From: Thiomonas intermedia
GTDB taxonomy: Bacteria; Pseudomonadota; Gammaproteobacteria; Burkholderiales; Burkholderiaceae_C
Direction: 5' to 3'
Assembly (NCBI RefSeq): GCF_002028405.1
Contig: NZ_CP020046.1
Coordinates: 2,604,001-2,668,000, forward strand
Length of the DNA: 64,000 nt
Position numbers and translations under genes: made by a program. How positions within the stretch are numbered: position 1 is the stretch's first letter; every line of letters starts with the position of its first letter. The notes under the pieces were generated by a model. It had not been told where the DNA came from. It did no database searches and worked only from the letters and a program-made list of their open reading frames with translations. Of this stretch, positions 42,271 through 50,942 are shown one piece after another.

Positions 42271-42284
42271 TTGATCGAGATCAA
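42271..42284 (+). promoter_or_regulatory. Perfect FNR/ANR-type binding site upstream of the haem-c gene
   Basis: TTGATCGAGATCAA is an exact match to the FNR consensus TTGAT-N4-ATCAA. It lies 108 bp before the start of the DUF3365 gene. Possible -10 hexamers at 42325-42330 (TACATT) or 42335-42340 (TACATA) would place it near -60 to -70, as in class I activation. The FNR-type protein at 54779-55594 has the matching recognition helix. Confidence 0.65.
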
Positions 42285-42391
42285 AGCGCGAAATTCAAGA
42301 TTCGGATTTGCGGCCATGACCAACTACATTTTGTTACATAATCGATCCACGAAGTCCGACATGGCGTCTGGACACGATGGGAGAGAAAGTC

Positions 42392-42976
42392 ATGCGTCCT
42401 TTGCCACCCTTGATGGCAGCTTTGGCCCTGCTTGCGGTACCGCTGCTCAGTCATGCGCAAACCGCGGCCACGCCTGAGCAAATGCAGGAAACCCGCGCCG
42501 TCACCGGCGAACTGCTCAAAACCTTGAGCGGCAAGTTGCAGGAGAGCATGAAGGCCAACGGCCCCGCGGGTTCCATCACCGTGTGCAAGACCATTGCCCC
42601 CCAGATCGCGCTGGGGCTGGCCGACCGAACCGGCTGGAAGGTCACGCGCGTGGGCACGCGGGTGCGCAACGTCGATCTGGGCACCCCCAATGTCTGGCAG
42701 CACAAGGCGTTGGGCCATCTGAACGCCGACCTCAAGTCGGGCGCCAAACCCGAGACCCTGGAGTGGAGCGAAGTGGTGACCGAAAACGGCAAATCCACCC
42801 TCCATTACGCCAAGGCGATCGTGTTGCAGCCCCAGTGCATCGCCTGCCACGGTACCGCCTCGCAACTGGCGCCAGGCGTGGCCGACAAGCTCAAGCTCGA
42901 CTACCCGCACGACCAGGCCATTGACTACGCACCGGGCCAGTTGCGGGGCGCTGTCGTCATCAGCCGTCTGCTGTAA
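42392..42976 (+). CDS. Exported haem-c protein of the DUF3365 / Tll0287-like family
   Basis: 194 aa. A signal peptide (LMAALALLAVPLLSHAQ) precedes the DUF3365 domain: ITVCKTIAPQIA near residue 65 and a single CxxCH site, CIACHG, near residue 150. The C-terminal LRGAVVISRLL is typical. Such periplasmic monohaem proteins are thought to sense redox state or gases, or to carry electrons. GAGAGAAAG precedes ATG 42392. The upstream FNR box suggests expression at low oxygen. Confidence 0.85.
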   Translation: MRPLPPLMAALALLAVPLLSHAQTAATPEQMQETRAVTGELLKTLSGKLQESMKANGPAGSITVCKTIAPQIALGLADRTGWKVTRVGTRVRNVDLGTPNVWQHKALGHLNADLKSGAKPETLEWSEVVTENGKSTLHYAKAIVLQPQCIACHGTASQLAPGVADKLKLDYPHDQAIDYAPGQLRGAVVISRLL

Positions 42977-43322
42977 ACCCGCGACGACAGGCGGCGGCAC
43001 GGCCGCCACCAAGGCTCTCGCCACGGCCCCAGCTGACCCGCGCAGACAGCGTCTTGATGGCCGGTCTGGAGGTCGATCCTGCGTTCCTGCCTGTTGTGTT
43101 GGCCGACGACGGTGCGGCGGTCGGCGGGCGCCTGCAGATGGCACAAGGGCCCATCTGCGGCGAATCTGGCCGCGGTCTTGCCTTGCATCGCCCCTCGATG
43201 GACGCGGGCCTGGAGCGCCTTGAGATCGTTCGGCCCTGGTCCAGCGGCTTGCAGCCTGGTTTCAGTTCCACGCCGTTTGCGAAACAGCCCCGCGATGCGG
43301 AGCGGTTCGTGCAGCGCAAAGC
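42977..43322. other. 346-bp gap without a recognised gene
   Basis: This lies between the convergent DUF3365 and Fsr-like genes. Frames run through it on both strands, but none has a ribosome site or resembles a family I know. I see no clear terminator. It could hold an old gene remnant or an RNA; nothing in it supports a specific call. Confidence 0.5.
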
Positions 43323-44564
43323 TCAGGCGGCCATCGCTTGGGGAGGTTTGGCGGCGGGTTGATGCAGATTGGGCAGGAACACGGCCAGCAAACCGATCAG
43401 CGGCAGGAAAGAGCAGATCTGGTACACAGCGTCGATGCCCCACATATCGGCGAGTTGGCCCAGCACCGCGGCACCGATGCCGCCGAGGCCGAACGCCAGT
43501 CCGAAGAACAAGCCGGCCACGGTGCCGACCTTGCCGGGAATCAGCTCCTGTGCATACACCACCATGGACGGAAAGGCCGAGGCCAGCATGAAACCGATGA
43601 TGGCGCTGAGTACCGCCGACATCTCCAGGCTGGCGTAGGGGAGCAGCAGGGTAAAGGGTGCAACGCCCAGGATGGACACCCAGATCACCGCCTTGCGCCC
43701 CACGCGGTCGCCGATCGGTCCGCCCAACAATGTGCCCGCCGCCACCGAGAACAGAAAGACGAACAGGTGGTACTGGCCCACTTCGGTGCTGACGTGGAAC
43801 TTGTGCATCAGGTAGAAGATGAGATAGCTGTTGATGCTCGCCAGGTAAAAGAACTTGGAGAAGATCAGCGCCAGCAAGACAGCCAGCGTGCGGCGCACCA
43901 GATGCGGTGGCACGGGGGGCTGTTTGACCGCTGCGGCCTTTTTCGGCAGCCGATGCTGGTGCCCGTACCAACGGCCCACGCCGGTGAGCACGATGATGGC
44001 CAGCAGTGCGGCGAGCGAGAACCAGGCAATGCTTTTCTGCCCATGCGGTAGCACCACCCACGCCGCCAGCAGAGGCCCGGTGGCTGTGCCCGCGTTGCCG
44101 CCGACCTGGAAGATGGACTGCGCCAGACCGTGGCGTCCGCCCGAAGCCATGCGGGCCACCCGCGACGATTCCGGGTGGAAGATTGAGGAGCCGGTGCCCA
44201 CCATCGCCGCGGCCACCAGCAAGATGGGAAAGCTCGGCGCCACCGACAGCGTCAGCAGCCCGGCCAGGGTGCAGCCCATGCCCACCGCCAGCGAGTAAGG
44301 CTTGGGATATTTGTCGGTGTAGTAGCCCACCAGAGGCTGCAGCAGCGATGCGGTGAACTGATAGGTCAGGGTGATCAGGCCGATCTGGGCGAAATTGAGG
44401 TGGAAATCGGTTTTGAACAGCGGGTAGATCGCCAGGATCAACGACTGGATCATGTCGTTGAGGAAGTGCGAAAAACTGATCGCGCCGAGGATGCGGAAGC
44501 GGGTCTGCTCCGCTGGGGCGCTGCCGGCGGGGGCGAGCGCAGCGGTGGTCGGTGTGGAACTCAC
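43323..44564 (-). CDS. MFS transporter, fosmidomycin-resistance (Fsr)-like
   Basis: 413 aa, about 12 membrane segments. SFSHFLNDMIQSLILAIYP is the characteristic Fsr N-terminal block; FHPESSRVARMASGGRHGLA and GGPIGDRVGRKAV follow. Fsr members export small acidic compounds and some drugs; the substrate here is unknown. The best start is GTG 44564 (a valine codon followed by SSTPTTAAL), with a weak ribosome site. It diverges from the hemolysin III gene across 148 bp. Confidence 0.85.
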   Translation of the reverse strand: MSSTPTTAALAPAGSAPAEQTRFRILGAISFSHFLNDMIQSLILAIYPLFKTDFHLNFAQIGLITLTYQFTASLLQPLVGYYTDKYPKPYSLAVGMGCTLAGLLTLSVAPSFPILLVAAAMVGTGSSIFHPESSRVARMASGGRHGLAQSIFQVGGNAGTATGPLLAAWVVLPHGQKSIAWFSLAALLAIIVLTGVGRWYGHQHRLPKKAAAVKQPPVPPHLVRRTLAVLLALIFSKFFYLASINSYLIFYLMHKFHVSTEVGQYHLFVFLFSVAAGTLLGGPIGDRVGRKAVIWVSILGVAPFTLLLPYASLEMSAVLSAIIGFMLASAFPSMVVYAQELIPGKVGTVAGLFFGLAFGLGGIGAAVLGQLADMWGIDAVYQICSFLPLIGLLAVFLPNLHQPAAKPPQAMAA

Positions 44565-44610
44565 GGTCGGGTTTTTTAGGAGAGTGCAGGGATGCGCGAG
44601 AAAGGCCAAT

Positions 44611-44626
44611 CTTGCGCTGGCGCAAG
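44611..44626. promoter_or_regulatory. Palindrome in the divergent promoter region
   Basis: CTTGCGC and GCGCAAG flank a TG centre, a compact 16-bp dyad between the divergent Fsr-like and hemolysin III genes. TTTGCGCA recurs about 35 bp to the right (44646-44653). It may be an operator; no regulator gene is adjacent. Confidence 0.35.
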
Positions 44627-44712
44627 AATAGTGCGTCAAGAAAATGTTTGCGCAGGCAGGGATTTTTCGGCAGGAGGTGCGCAAGACCCGGGGTCGTCTT
44701 ACCATTTGCTGC

Positions 44713-45375
44713 ATGGCACAAAATGCAAACGCCCTCCCCACCCTGCGTCCGCAGAGTCTGGGCGAGGAAATCGCCAACAGCATCAGCCACGGACTTGGGC
44801 TGTTGCTGTCGGTCGCCGCGCTGCCCGTGCTGGTCGTGCATGCCGTGGAGCACCAGCCGGTGGCCAGCGTCGTGGGAGCGAGCATCTTTGGCGCCACCGC
44901 CATCCTGCTCTACCTGGCTTCTACGCTCTATCACGCCTTGCCGCAGCCGCGGCTCAAGGCCCTGATGCAGCGGCTCGACCACGCCGCCATCTACCTGCTG
45001 ATCGCCGGTACCTACACACCGTTCACCCTGGGCGTGTTGCGTGGGGGATGGGGGTGGACGCTGTTCGGGCTGGTCTGGGGGCTAGCGGCGATGGGCCTGC
45101 TGCTCAAGGCGCTCGCCGGCGTGCGTTTCCCTCACTTGTCCACGGCGCTCTATCTGGGCATGGGGTGGGTGGTGCTGATCGCCATCGTGCCCCTGGCCGA
45201 GCGCATCGCGCCGATGGGCTTGTTCTGGCTGGTGGCGGGCGGTGTGGCCTACACCCTGGGCGTGGTGTTCTTCGTCTTCGACGAGCGTTGGCGCTATGCG
45301 CATTTCATCTGGCACCTGTTCGTCCTCGCCGGGACTGTCTGTCATTTCTTCGCGGTGCTCTATTACGCTGTCTGA
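44713..45375 (+). CDS. Hemolysin III / PAQR-family membrane protein
   Basis: 220 aa with about seven membrane segments. EIANSISHGLGLLLS at the N-terminus, the STLYHALP motif, the RLDHAAIYLLIAGTYTPF block and the C-terminal HFIWHLFVLAGTVCHFFAV carry the conserved His/Asp residues of the PAQR-like fold. The bacterial members are linked to membrane homeostasis; true haemolysin activity is doubtful. Confidence 0.9.
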   Translation: MAQNANALPTLRPQSLGEEIANSISHGLGLLLSVAALPVLVVHAVEHQPVASVVGASIFGATAILLYLASTLYHALPQPRLKALMQRLDHAAIYLLIAGTYTPFTLGVLRGGWGWTLFGLVWGLAAMGLLLKALAGVRFPHLSTALYLGMGWVVLIAIVPLAERIAPMGLFWLVAGGVAYTLGVVFFVFDERWRYAHFIWHLFVLAGTVCHFFAVLYYAV

Positions 45376-45467
45376 AACACGTCGTCGTCATAAAATCGAA
45401 CGATCGTTCTTTTTTATGGCCACCGTGCCTAAAATGCTGTCCAAAGCAGCAGACCGTGGAGACCGCG

Positions 45468-47153
45468 ATGACCCCGCATCAACTTTTGGAACAATTCGGC
45501 CCGCGCGAGGCCATGGATTACGACGTCGTCGTCGTCGGGGCCGGCCCTGGCGGATTGGCCACGGCCATTCACCTCAAGCAACTGGCGCAGAAGGCCGGCC
45601 GGGAGATGTCGGTCTGCGTGCTGGAAAAGGGCTCCGAGCCGGGCGCGCACATTCTGTCGGGGGCCATCATGGACCCCGGTGCGCTCACCGAGTTGTTCCC
45701 GGACTGGAAGGCCATGGGGGCGCCTCTGGGGCAGCCCGTCACGGCGGACCAGTTCCTGTTTCTGAGCGATGCCAACGCCAAGCCCGCACCTGCGGCGTTC
45801 CTGCCCGATTGCTTCAAGAATCACGGCAACTACGTCATCAGCCTGGGCAATCTGGTGCGCTGGATGGCGCAGCAGGCCGAGGCCCTGGGGGTGGAGATCT
45901 TCCCCGGCTTCGCCGCGGCCGAGGTGCTGTACGACGAGCAGGGAAGGGTGTGCGGCGTGGCCACGGGCCATCAGGGCCTGGGCAAGGACGGCGAGCCGAC
46001 CGATCACTTTGCGCTGGGCATGGAGCTGCGGGCCAAGTACACCGTGTTCGCCGAGGGCTCGCGCGGTCAGTTGGGCCGCGAGTTGATTGCGCATTTCGAG
46101 CTCGATGCGGGCCGCGATCCGCAGAGCTACGGCATTGGCATCAAGGAGATCTGGGAGGTCGCTGCCGACAAACACCAGCCCGGGCTGGTGCTGCACACCG
46201 CAGGCTGGCCGCTCGATCCCAAGACCTACGGTGGCGGCTTCGTCTATCACCTCGAAGACCGCAAGGTGGCGATCGGCTTCGTGGTCGGCCTGGATTACGC
46301 CAATCCGTGGATGAGCCCGTTCGAGGAATTCCAGCGGCTCAAGACCCATCCGGCCCTGCGCGGCCTGTTCGACGGGGCCAGGCGCCTGGGCTATGGCGCG
46401 CGGGCCATCACGGCGGGAGGCTTGCTGTCGCTGCCCAAACTGGTGTTTCCCGGCGGCTGTCTGGTGGGTTGCGAAGCGGGGTTTCTCAACGCTTCGCGCA
46501 TCAAGGGCAGCCATGCCGCGATCAAGACCGGCATGCTGGCGGCCCAGGCGATCGCCGACGCCCTGGCCGCCGACCGGACGCATGACGAACTCGCGGCGTA
46601 TCCCGAGGCTTTCGAACGGTCCTGGCTGCATGCCGAGCTTAAGACCGCGCGCAACTTCAAGCAGTGGTTCAAGAAGGGCCGCCTGGTGGGCACGCTGATG
46701 ACGGGCATCGAGCGCTGGCTGCTGCCGCGCATCGGCATTCAGTCGCCGCCGTGGACGGTGCATCACCACGTGCCTGATCACGCCACGCTCAAACCCGCCG
46801 CCGACTGTCCGCGCATCGACTATCCGAAGCCCGACGGTGTGCTGACCTTCGACCGGCTGAGCTCGGTCTATCTGAGCAACACGAATCACGAGGAGAACCA
46901 GCCTCCGCACCTCACGCTCAAGGATGTGTGCGTGCCGGTGCAAGTCAACCTCAAGACCTATGCCGGGCCCGAGGCGCGCTACTGCCCGGCCGGGGTGTAC
47001 GAGTTCGTCAAAGGGCCGGATGGCGGCGACAAGCTTCAGATCAACGCCCAGAACTGCGTGCACTGCAAGACCTGCGACATCAAGGACCCGACGCAGAACA
47101 TCGTCTGGGTGGCTCCCGAGGGCGGCGGCGGCCCGAACTATGTGGGCATGTGA
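45468..47153 (+). CDS. Electron-transfer flavoprotein:ubiquinone oxidoreductase
   Basis: A 561-aa membrane-associated enzyme passing electrons from ETF (fatty and amino acid oxidation) to quinone. The FAD site is VVVVGAGPGGLATAIHL at the N-terminus. AEGSRGQLGRELI and GGLLSLPKLVFPGGCLVG are family blocks. The C-terminal 4Fe-4S cluster has cysteines in RYCPAGVYEF and NCVHCKTCDIKDPTQNI. Length is normal. The etfAB genes are not in the window. Confidence 0.95.
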   Translation: MTPHQLLEQFGPREAMDYDVVVVGAGPGGLATAIHLKQLAQKAGREMSVCVLEKGSEPGAHILSGAIMDPGALTELFPDWKAMGAPLGQPVTADQFLFLSDANAKPAPAAFLPDCFKNHGNYVISLGNLVRWMAQQAEALGVEIFPGFAAAEVLYDEQGRVCGVATGHQGLGKDGEPTDHFALGMELRAKYTVFAEGSRGQLGRELIAHFELDAGRDPQSYGIGIKEIWEVAADKHQPGLVLHTAGWPLDPKTYGGGFVYHLEDRKVAIGFVVGLDYANPWMSPFEEFQRLKTHPALRGLFDGARRLGYGARAITAGGLLSLPKLVFPGGCLVGCEAGFLNASRIKGSHAAIKTGMLAAQAIADALAADRTHDELAAYPEAFERSWLHAELKTARNFKQWFKKGRLVGTLMTGIERWLLPRIGIQSPPWTVHHHVPDHATLKPAADCPRIDYPKPDGVLTFDRLSSVYLSNTNHEENQPPHLTLKDVCVPVQVNLKTYAGPEARYCPAGVYEFVKGPDGGDKLQINAQNCVHCKTCDIKDPTQNIVWVAPEGGGGPNYVGM

Positions 47154-47327
47154 GGCTGTGCGCCGGCTTGACCACGACACGCGCAATCAGGGGGATGGCG
47201 TTGAAAGTGTGAATTAATTGACAAGGCCCGGCATCAGACGGCCCTTACACTTCGCGAACCCAAAAGCCTGCGCCGTCCCGCTGGAACGCGGGGGCGGCCT
47301 TAGGCCCCAACTGCCCTCCCTTGTTGC

Positions 47328-49667
47328 ATGCCCGGTTCATCACCCTTGTTCACGCCTGCCCAGCTGCGGGTGCCGCAAGGCCTCTCGCCCATGCGGCGCA
47401 GGCTTCGTCGCGGCTATTGGGGTCTTGTGGCGCTCACCCTGTTCTTCGGGGCTTGGCTGGCCTGGATCAACTGGCAGCGTCAGGGCGAGATGCTGCGCAG
47501 CACCTTGCGGGTGGAGACCGCCTTTCTGGCGGATGCCACCTCGTCCTATTTCGAGCGCTATGAATCGGTGATGTCCGCCCTGGGCAATGATCTGCTGCTC
47601 CGGCCCGAGTTGCTGGACGCGCCCGATCAACTCGTGCCCTTGCTGCAGCGTTATCGCGCCCTGCTGGGGGCCGACCAGGCGCTGGCGATCAATCTGTCAC
47701 GGCCGGACGGGCAGATGTTCGCCTCGACCGTCGCCTCGGCTGAGAAGTTGCCGAATTTCCGCACCGTGCCCGAGATCTGGCGTGGCATCCACCAGGCCAC
47801 GCACATGAAGGGACTGGAAGTGGGCAAGGCGGTCTATGGGCCGATGCTGCACCGATGGGTGATTCCGCTGCGTCTGATGATCAAGGATGAAGCGGGGCAG
47901 CCGCTTTTCCTGATCGCGGTGCCGGTAGAACTCAACGACTTTCTCGATCGCTGGCGCCGTTCGGTGGCCGCGGCCCAATACGCCACGCCGGGCATGTCGA
48001 TGGCGCTGATGCGCGCGGATGGCTATCTGCTGGCGCGCTGGCCCACCCCCCAGACCCCTGACCTGCAGCGGTTCTACAGCACCCGTCGCCAGGGGGCTTT
48101 GGCGAACGCCATCCTGGCTTCGCCTCAGGCGCAGTCAGGCCTCTTCAATGGCCGGGTGGATTCGGACTCGATACCTCGCCTGGGCGCCTGGGTGCGCCTG
48201 CCGCAGTACGGCGTGCAGGTGACCATGACGGTGCCGCGAGCCCTGCTCTGGCGCGACTTCTGGCGGGCCTACTGGCCGGCGCTGACCATCCTGGCGCTGT
48301 GGCTGGGGCTGCTGACCCTGACCTACCGGCTGGTGGTGCGACAGGCCGAACGTGAGAGCACACAACTGCGTGATCGCGCCGAAATCATGTATCGGCTGGC
48401 CAATCAAGACAGTCTGACCGGCCTGCTCAATCGCCGCGGCATGGGCGAGTATCTTCAACGGGCTCACGACTATGCGCAGCAGGAGGGCATCGGTTACGCG
48501 CTCGTGCTGTTCGATCTCGATCATTTCAAGCTCATCAACGACGGCTTCGGTCATGCCGCCGGCGACGCCGTGCTGCAGCAGGTCGCGCATCTGCTGCAGA
48601 CCCGGGTGCGCAAGGAAGATCATGTGGCGCGCTGGGGCGGAGAGGAATTTCTCGTGCTGCTGCCCGATTCCACTCTGGAAACGGCGCACGCCGCCGCCGA
48701 GAAGCTGCGCGACATCATCGCCCATACCCGCATGTCGGTGGGGGGCTCGGAGCTTCGGTTGTCGGCGAGCTTCGGCGTCTCGGCCTGGGAGCCTGGGGCC
48801 AGGCTGACCATCGCCGAACTGCTGGGCCAGTGCGACTCCGCGCTTTACAACGCCAAGGCGGCCGGCCGCAACCGCGTCAAGCAGTTCGAGGGCAAATCGG
48901 CGCACGACTACCTGCGGGGCTTCACCTTGAAGCGCGCCATCGAGGACGACCGCATCCGTGTGGCCTATCAGCCGCTGGTGTCGCTCGCCGACGGACAGGT
49001 CGTCGGCTACGAGGCCCTGGCCCGGTTGGTCGGCGAGGACGGCGAAGTGGTGCCGGCAGGGCAGTTCATCGACGTGGCCAGCCGTTTGCGGCTGGAGCAC
49101 CGCATCGATTCGCGGGTGTCCAAGCAGGTGATGTCCCGCTGCAGCACGCGCATCGAAGCGACCGGCGCGCCGATGAAGTACATGATCAACTGTTCGGCCG
49201 ATTTCCTCAGCCGCCCGGAGGATGTTCAGCAACTGCTCGACCGGGCTCAGCACTACTGCGAAAGCTGCGCCATCGACATGACGGGCCGGGACAAGCCCAT
49301 GGTCATCGAGATCACCGAGCGCCAGCTCATCGGCGATGCCGAGGCGGTGCGCCGTCTGGTGCAGCCGCTGATCGATTTCGGCTTCCAGCTCGCGGTGGAC
49401 GATTTCGGCAGCGGCTACTCGTCCTACCTCTACGTGCTCAAGTTGCCGGTGAGCTATCTCAAGATCGAGGCCGAACTGGTGTGCGAGGCGGCGCACAGCC
49501 CGCGCGCGCAGGCCATGGTCCGCTCGATCAACGCCATGGCGCACGAACTCGGCATCCTGACCATCGCCGAGGGCATCGAAGACGAGGCCACCGCCGAGGC
49601 CATGCGCCGCATCGGCGTGGACTGGGGACAGGGCTACTACTGGGGACGGCCAGAGGTCGAGGCGTGA
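47328..49667 (+). CDS. GGDEF-EAL protein with periplasmic sensor
   Basis: 779 aa. A first membrane helix (about 30-46), a ~265-residue periplasmic sensor and a second helix (about 314-335) lead to GGDEF and EAL domains. The cyclase motif is GGEEF (RWGGEEFLVLLP, near 435), an active variant. The EAL domain keeps YEALARL, the Asn in MINCSADF, EITERQL and DDFGSGYSSY, and IAEGIED with a final GQGYYWGRP. A KIEAELV stretch replaces the more usual KIDxxFV. It may make or break c-di-GMP depending on the periplasmic signal. Confidence 0.92.
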   Translation: MPGSSPLFTPAQLRVPQGLSPMRRRLRRGYWGLVALTLFFGAWLAWINWQRQGEMLRSTLRVETAFLADATSSYFERYESVMSALGNDLLLRPELLDAPDQLVPLLQRYRALLGADQALAINLSRPDGQMFASTVASAEKLPNFRTVPEIWRGIHQATHMKGLEVGKAVYGPMLHRWVIPLRLMIKDEAGQPLFLIAVPVELNDFLDRWRRSVAAAQYATPGMSMALMRADGYLLARWPTPQTPDLQRFYSTRRQGALANAILASPQAQSGLFNGRVDSDSIPRLGAWVRLPQYGVQVTMTVPRALLWRDFWRAYWPALTILALWLGLLTLTYRLVVRQAERESTQLRDRAEIMYRLANQDSLTGLLNRRGMGEYLQRAHDYAQQEGIGYALVLFDLDHFKLINDGFGHAAGDAVLQQVAHLLQTRVRKEDHVARWGGEEFLVLLPDSTLETAHAAAEKLRDIIAHTRMSVGGSELRLSASFGVSAWEPGARLTIAELLGQCDSALYNAKAAGRNRVKQFEGKSAHDYLRGFTLKRAIEDDRIRVAYQPLVSLADGQVVGYEALARLVGEDGEVVPAGQFIDVASRLRLEHRIDSRVSKQVMSRCSTRIEATGAPMKYMINCSADFLSRPEDVQQLLDRAQHYCESCAIDMTGRDKPMVIEITERQLIGDAEAVRRLVQPLIDFGFQLAVDDFGSGYSSYLYVLKLPVSYLKIEAELVCEAAHSPRAQAMVRSINAMAHELGILTIAEGIEDEATAEAMRRIGVDWGQGYYWGRPEVEA

Positions 49668-49673
49668 GCGCCT

Positions 49674-50597
49674 CTAGGTTTTCTCGTGAACTGAGCGGGC
49701 CGCCGCCCCGGCTCGTTGCAGAAAATCGATGACGCGCGGCATGTGCTGCAGGAACGCATCCATCGCATCGTGTCCGCCGGGGCCGACCTGCAGTTCAACC
49801 GACCGGCCGGCTGCTGCCGAGTGCAGACGATAGACGTCGTTCACCGGCACCACCGTGTCGCCTTCGCCATGCATCAGCAGCACCGGGCAACCCAGTTGCG
49901 GCAGGGTGGCGATCGGGGCTATCCGGTCGAAGCGGTAGCCGATGGTGTGTTGAACATGGCTGCTCACAGCAGCGCCGATGACGGACTCGGGCAGACCCTG
50001 TTCGGCCATCCAGCGCTGCATCATTTCGGCCGGGTGCGCGAAGGCCGACAGGCTCACGACAGCGCAGATGCGCGGTCGCCAGGTGGCCGCCAGCAACACG
50101 GCGCCCGCGCCGACCGAATGACCCAGCAAGGCGATGCGCTGCGGGTCGATGGCGGGCTGTTCGGCCAGCCAGTCCGCCGCATGCGCGGCGTCTTCGGCGA
50201 AACGCGGCAGCGAGGCGAAGGTGTCGCCATCGCTGGCGCCGTGACAGCGCGCGTCGAGAATGAGCAGCCCGAACCCCGCTTCATGCAGCCCCGGGGCCAG
50301 CGGCAGCATCTGATCGGCATTGCTGCCCCAGCCATGCAGGATGACGAGTGCGGGGGCTGGCCGCAGCGCGGCCTGCGGTGCGGGGATATGCCAGGCGTGC
50401 AGTTGTTTGCCGTTGGCCGTGGACAATCTCACGGAGGCAAAAGGCAGGCCGAGTTCGCCCGGTGTGCGGACATGCGCCAGCCGCGGAGCACGCAGGCTGC
50501 GCCGCAGCGCCCAGTGAAACAGCGGGCGCAAGGGGGGCGTCATCATCCACGGCAGCACCGTGGGGAGCAGGGCGGCGAGCCATCTGAAACGGAGCAT
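49674..50597 (-). CDS. Alpha/beta hydrolase
   Basis: A 307-aa serine hydrolase. ILHGWGSNADQM (oxyanion), the nucleophile elbow LLGHSVGAGAV, MHGEGDTVVPV (acid) and GPGGHDAMDAF (His) are in order. The N-terminus is hydrophobic (FRWLAALLPTVLPWMM) and may anchor it in the membrane. ATG 50597 is preferred; ATG 50621 would add 8 residues. Longer frames run into the tandem repeat. Substrate unknown. Confidence 0.82.
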   Translation of the reverse strand: MLRFRWLAALLPTVLPWMMTPPLRPLFHWALRRSLRAPRLAHVRTPGELGLPFASVRLSTANGKQLHAWHIPAPQAALRPAPALVILHGWGSNADQMLPLAPGLHEAGFGLLILDARCHGASDGDTFASLPRFAEDAAHAADWLAEQPAIDPQRIALLGHSVGAGAVLLAATWRPRICAVVSLSAFAHPAEMMQRWMAEQGLPESVIGAAVSSHVQHTIGYRFDRIAPIATLPQLGCPVLLMHGEGDTVVPVNDVYRLHSAAAGRSVELQVGPGGHDAMDAFLQHMPRVIDFLQRAGAAARSVHEKT

Positions 50598-50709
50598 GGG
50601 TCGCGCAGTGTAGGGCGACATGGTGCTGGCGGCCGCTTCCGTCTGACCCTTTTGACCCGGCATGGAGAAGTAGGCGCGGGTCGCGGGCCTCACCCTGCAA
50701 GGCCTCCCC

Positions 50710-50862
50710 CTCCCAACCTCCCCCACGCTGTGGGGGAGGCGTGTTGACTCCCTCTCCACTTGTGGGGAGGGTCGGGGTGGGCGTCTCTTCCTCCCAACCT
50801 CCCCCACGCTGTGGGGGAGGCGTGTTGACTCCCTCTCCACTTGTGGGGAGGGTCGGGGTGGG
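50710..50862. repeat. Two tandem copies of a 72-bp double-hairpin repeat (81-bp period)
   Basis: Bases 50710-50781 and 50791-50862 are identical by eye, 81 bp apart. Each copy holds two hairpins: CCTCCCCCAC with GTGGGGGAGG (loop GCT), and CCCTCTCCAC with GTGGGGAGGG (one wobble mismatch). The flanks CTCCCAACC and GGTCGGGGTGGG are also roughly complementary. It fills the 345-bp gap between the alpha/beta hydrolase and recJ and resembles the palindrome at 566-587. Its ORFs (LPHSVGEVGR-type reading) are by-products of the repeat. Confidence 0.85.
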
Positions 50863-50942
50863 GCGCCGTTTCAAACATCCAAGCGCCGGATCAACAGGTT
50901 CTGATCAGTTCCAATAGGGTTTTGACTTTCGACGCTCACACC

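Noticed and set aside
43054-43362. Possible small genes in the gap between the DUF3365 and Fsr-like genes
   Set aside because: Frames exist on both strands but lack ribosome sites and family likeness; kept only as an unexplained gap.
47218-47251. Sigma-70 promoter for the GGDEF-EAL gene
   Set aside because: TTGACA is present, but the nearest -10-like hexamer is over 20 bp away, outside the normal spacing.
50710-50862. CRISPR array
   Set aside because: Only two units, no unique spacer and strong internal hairpins; no cas genes.
50690-50878. Short ORFs with repeating LPHSVGEVGR-like peptides
   Set aside because: They are translations of the non-coding tandem repeat.
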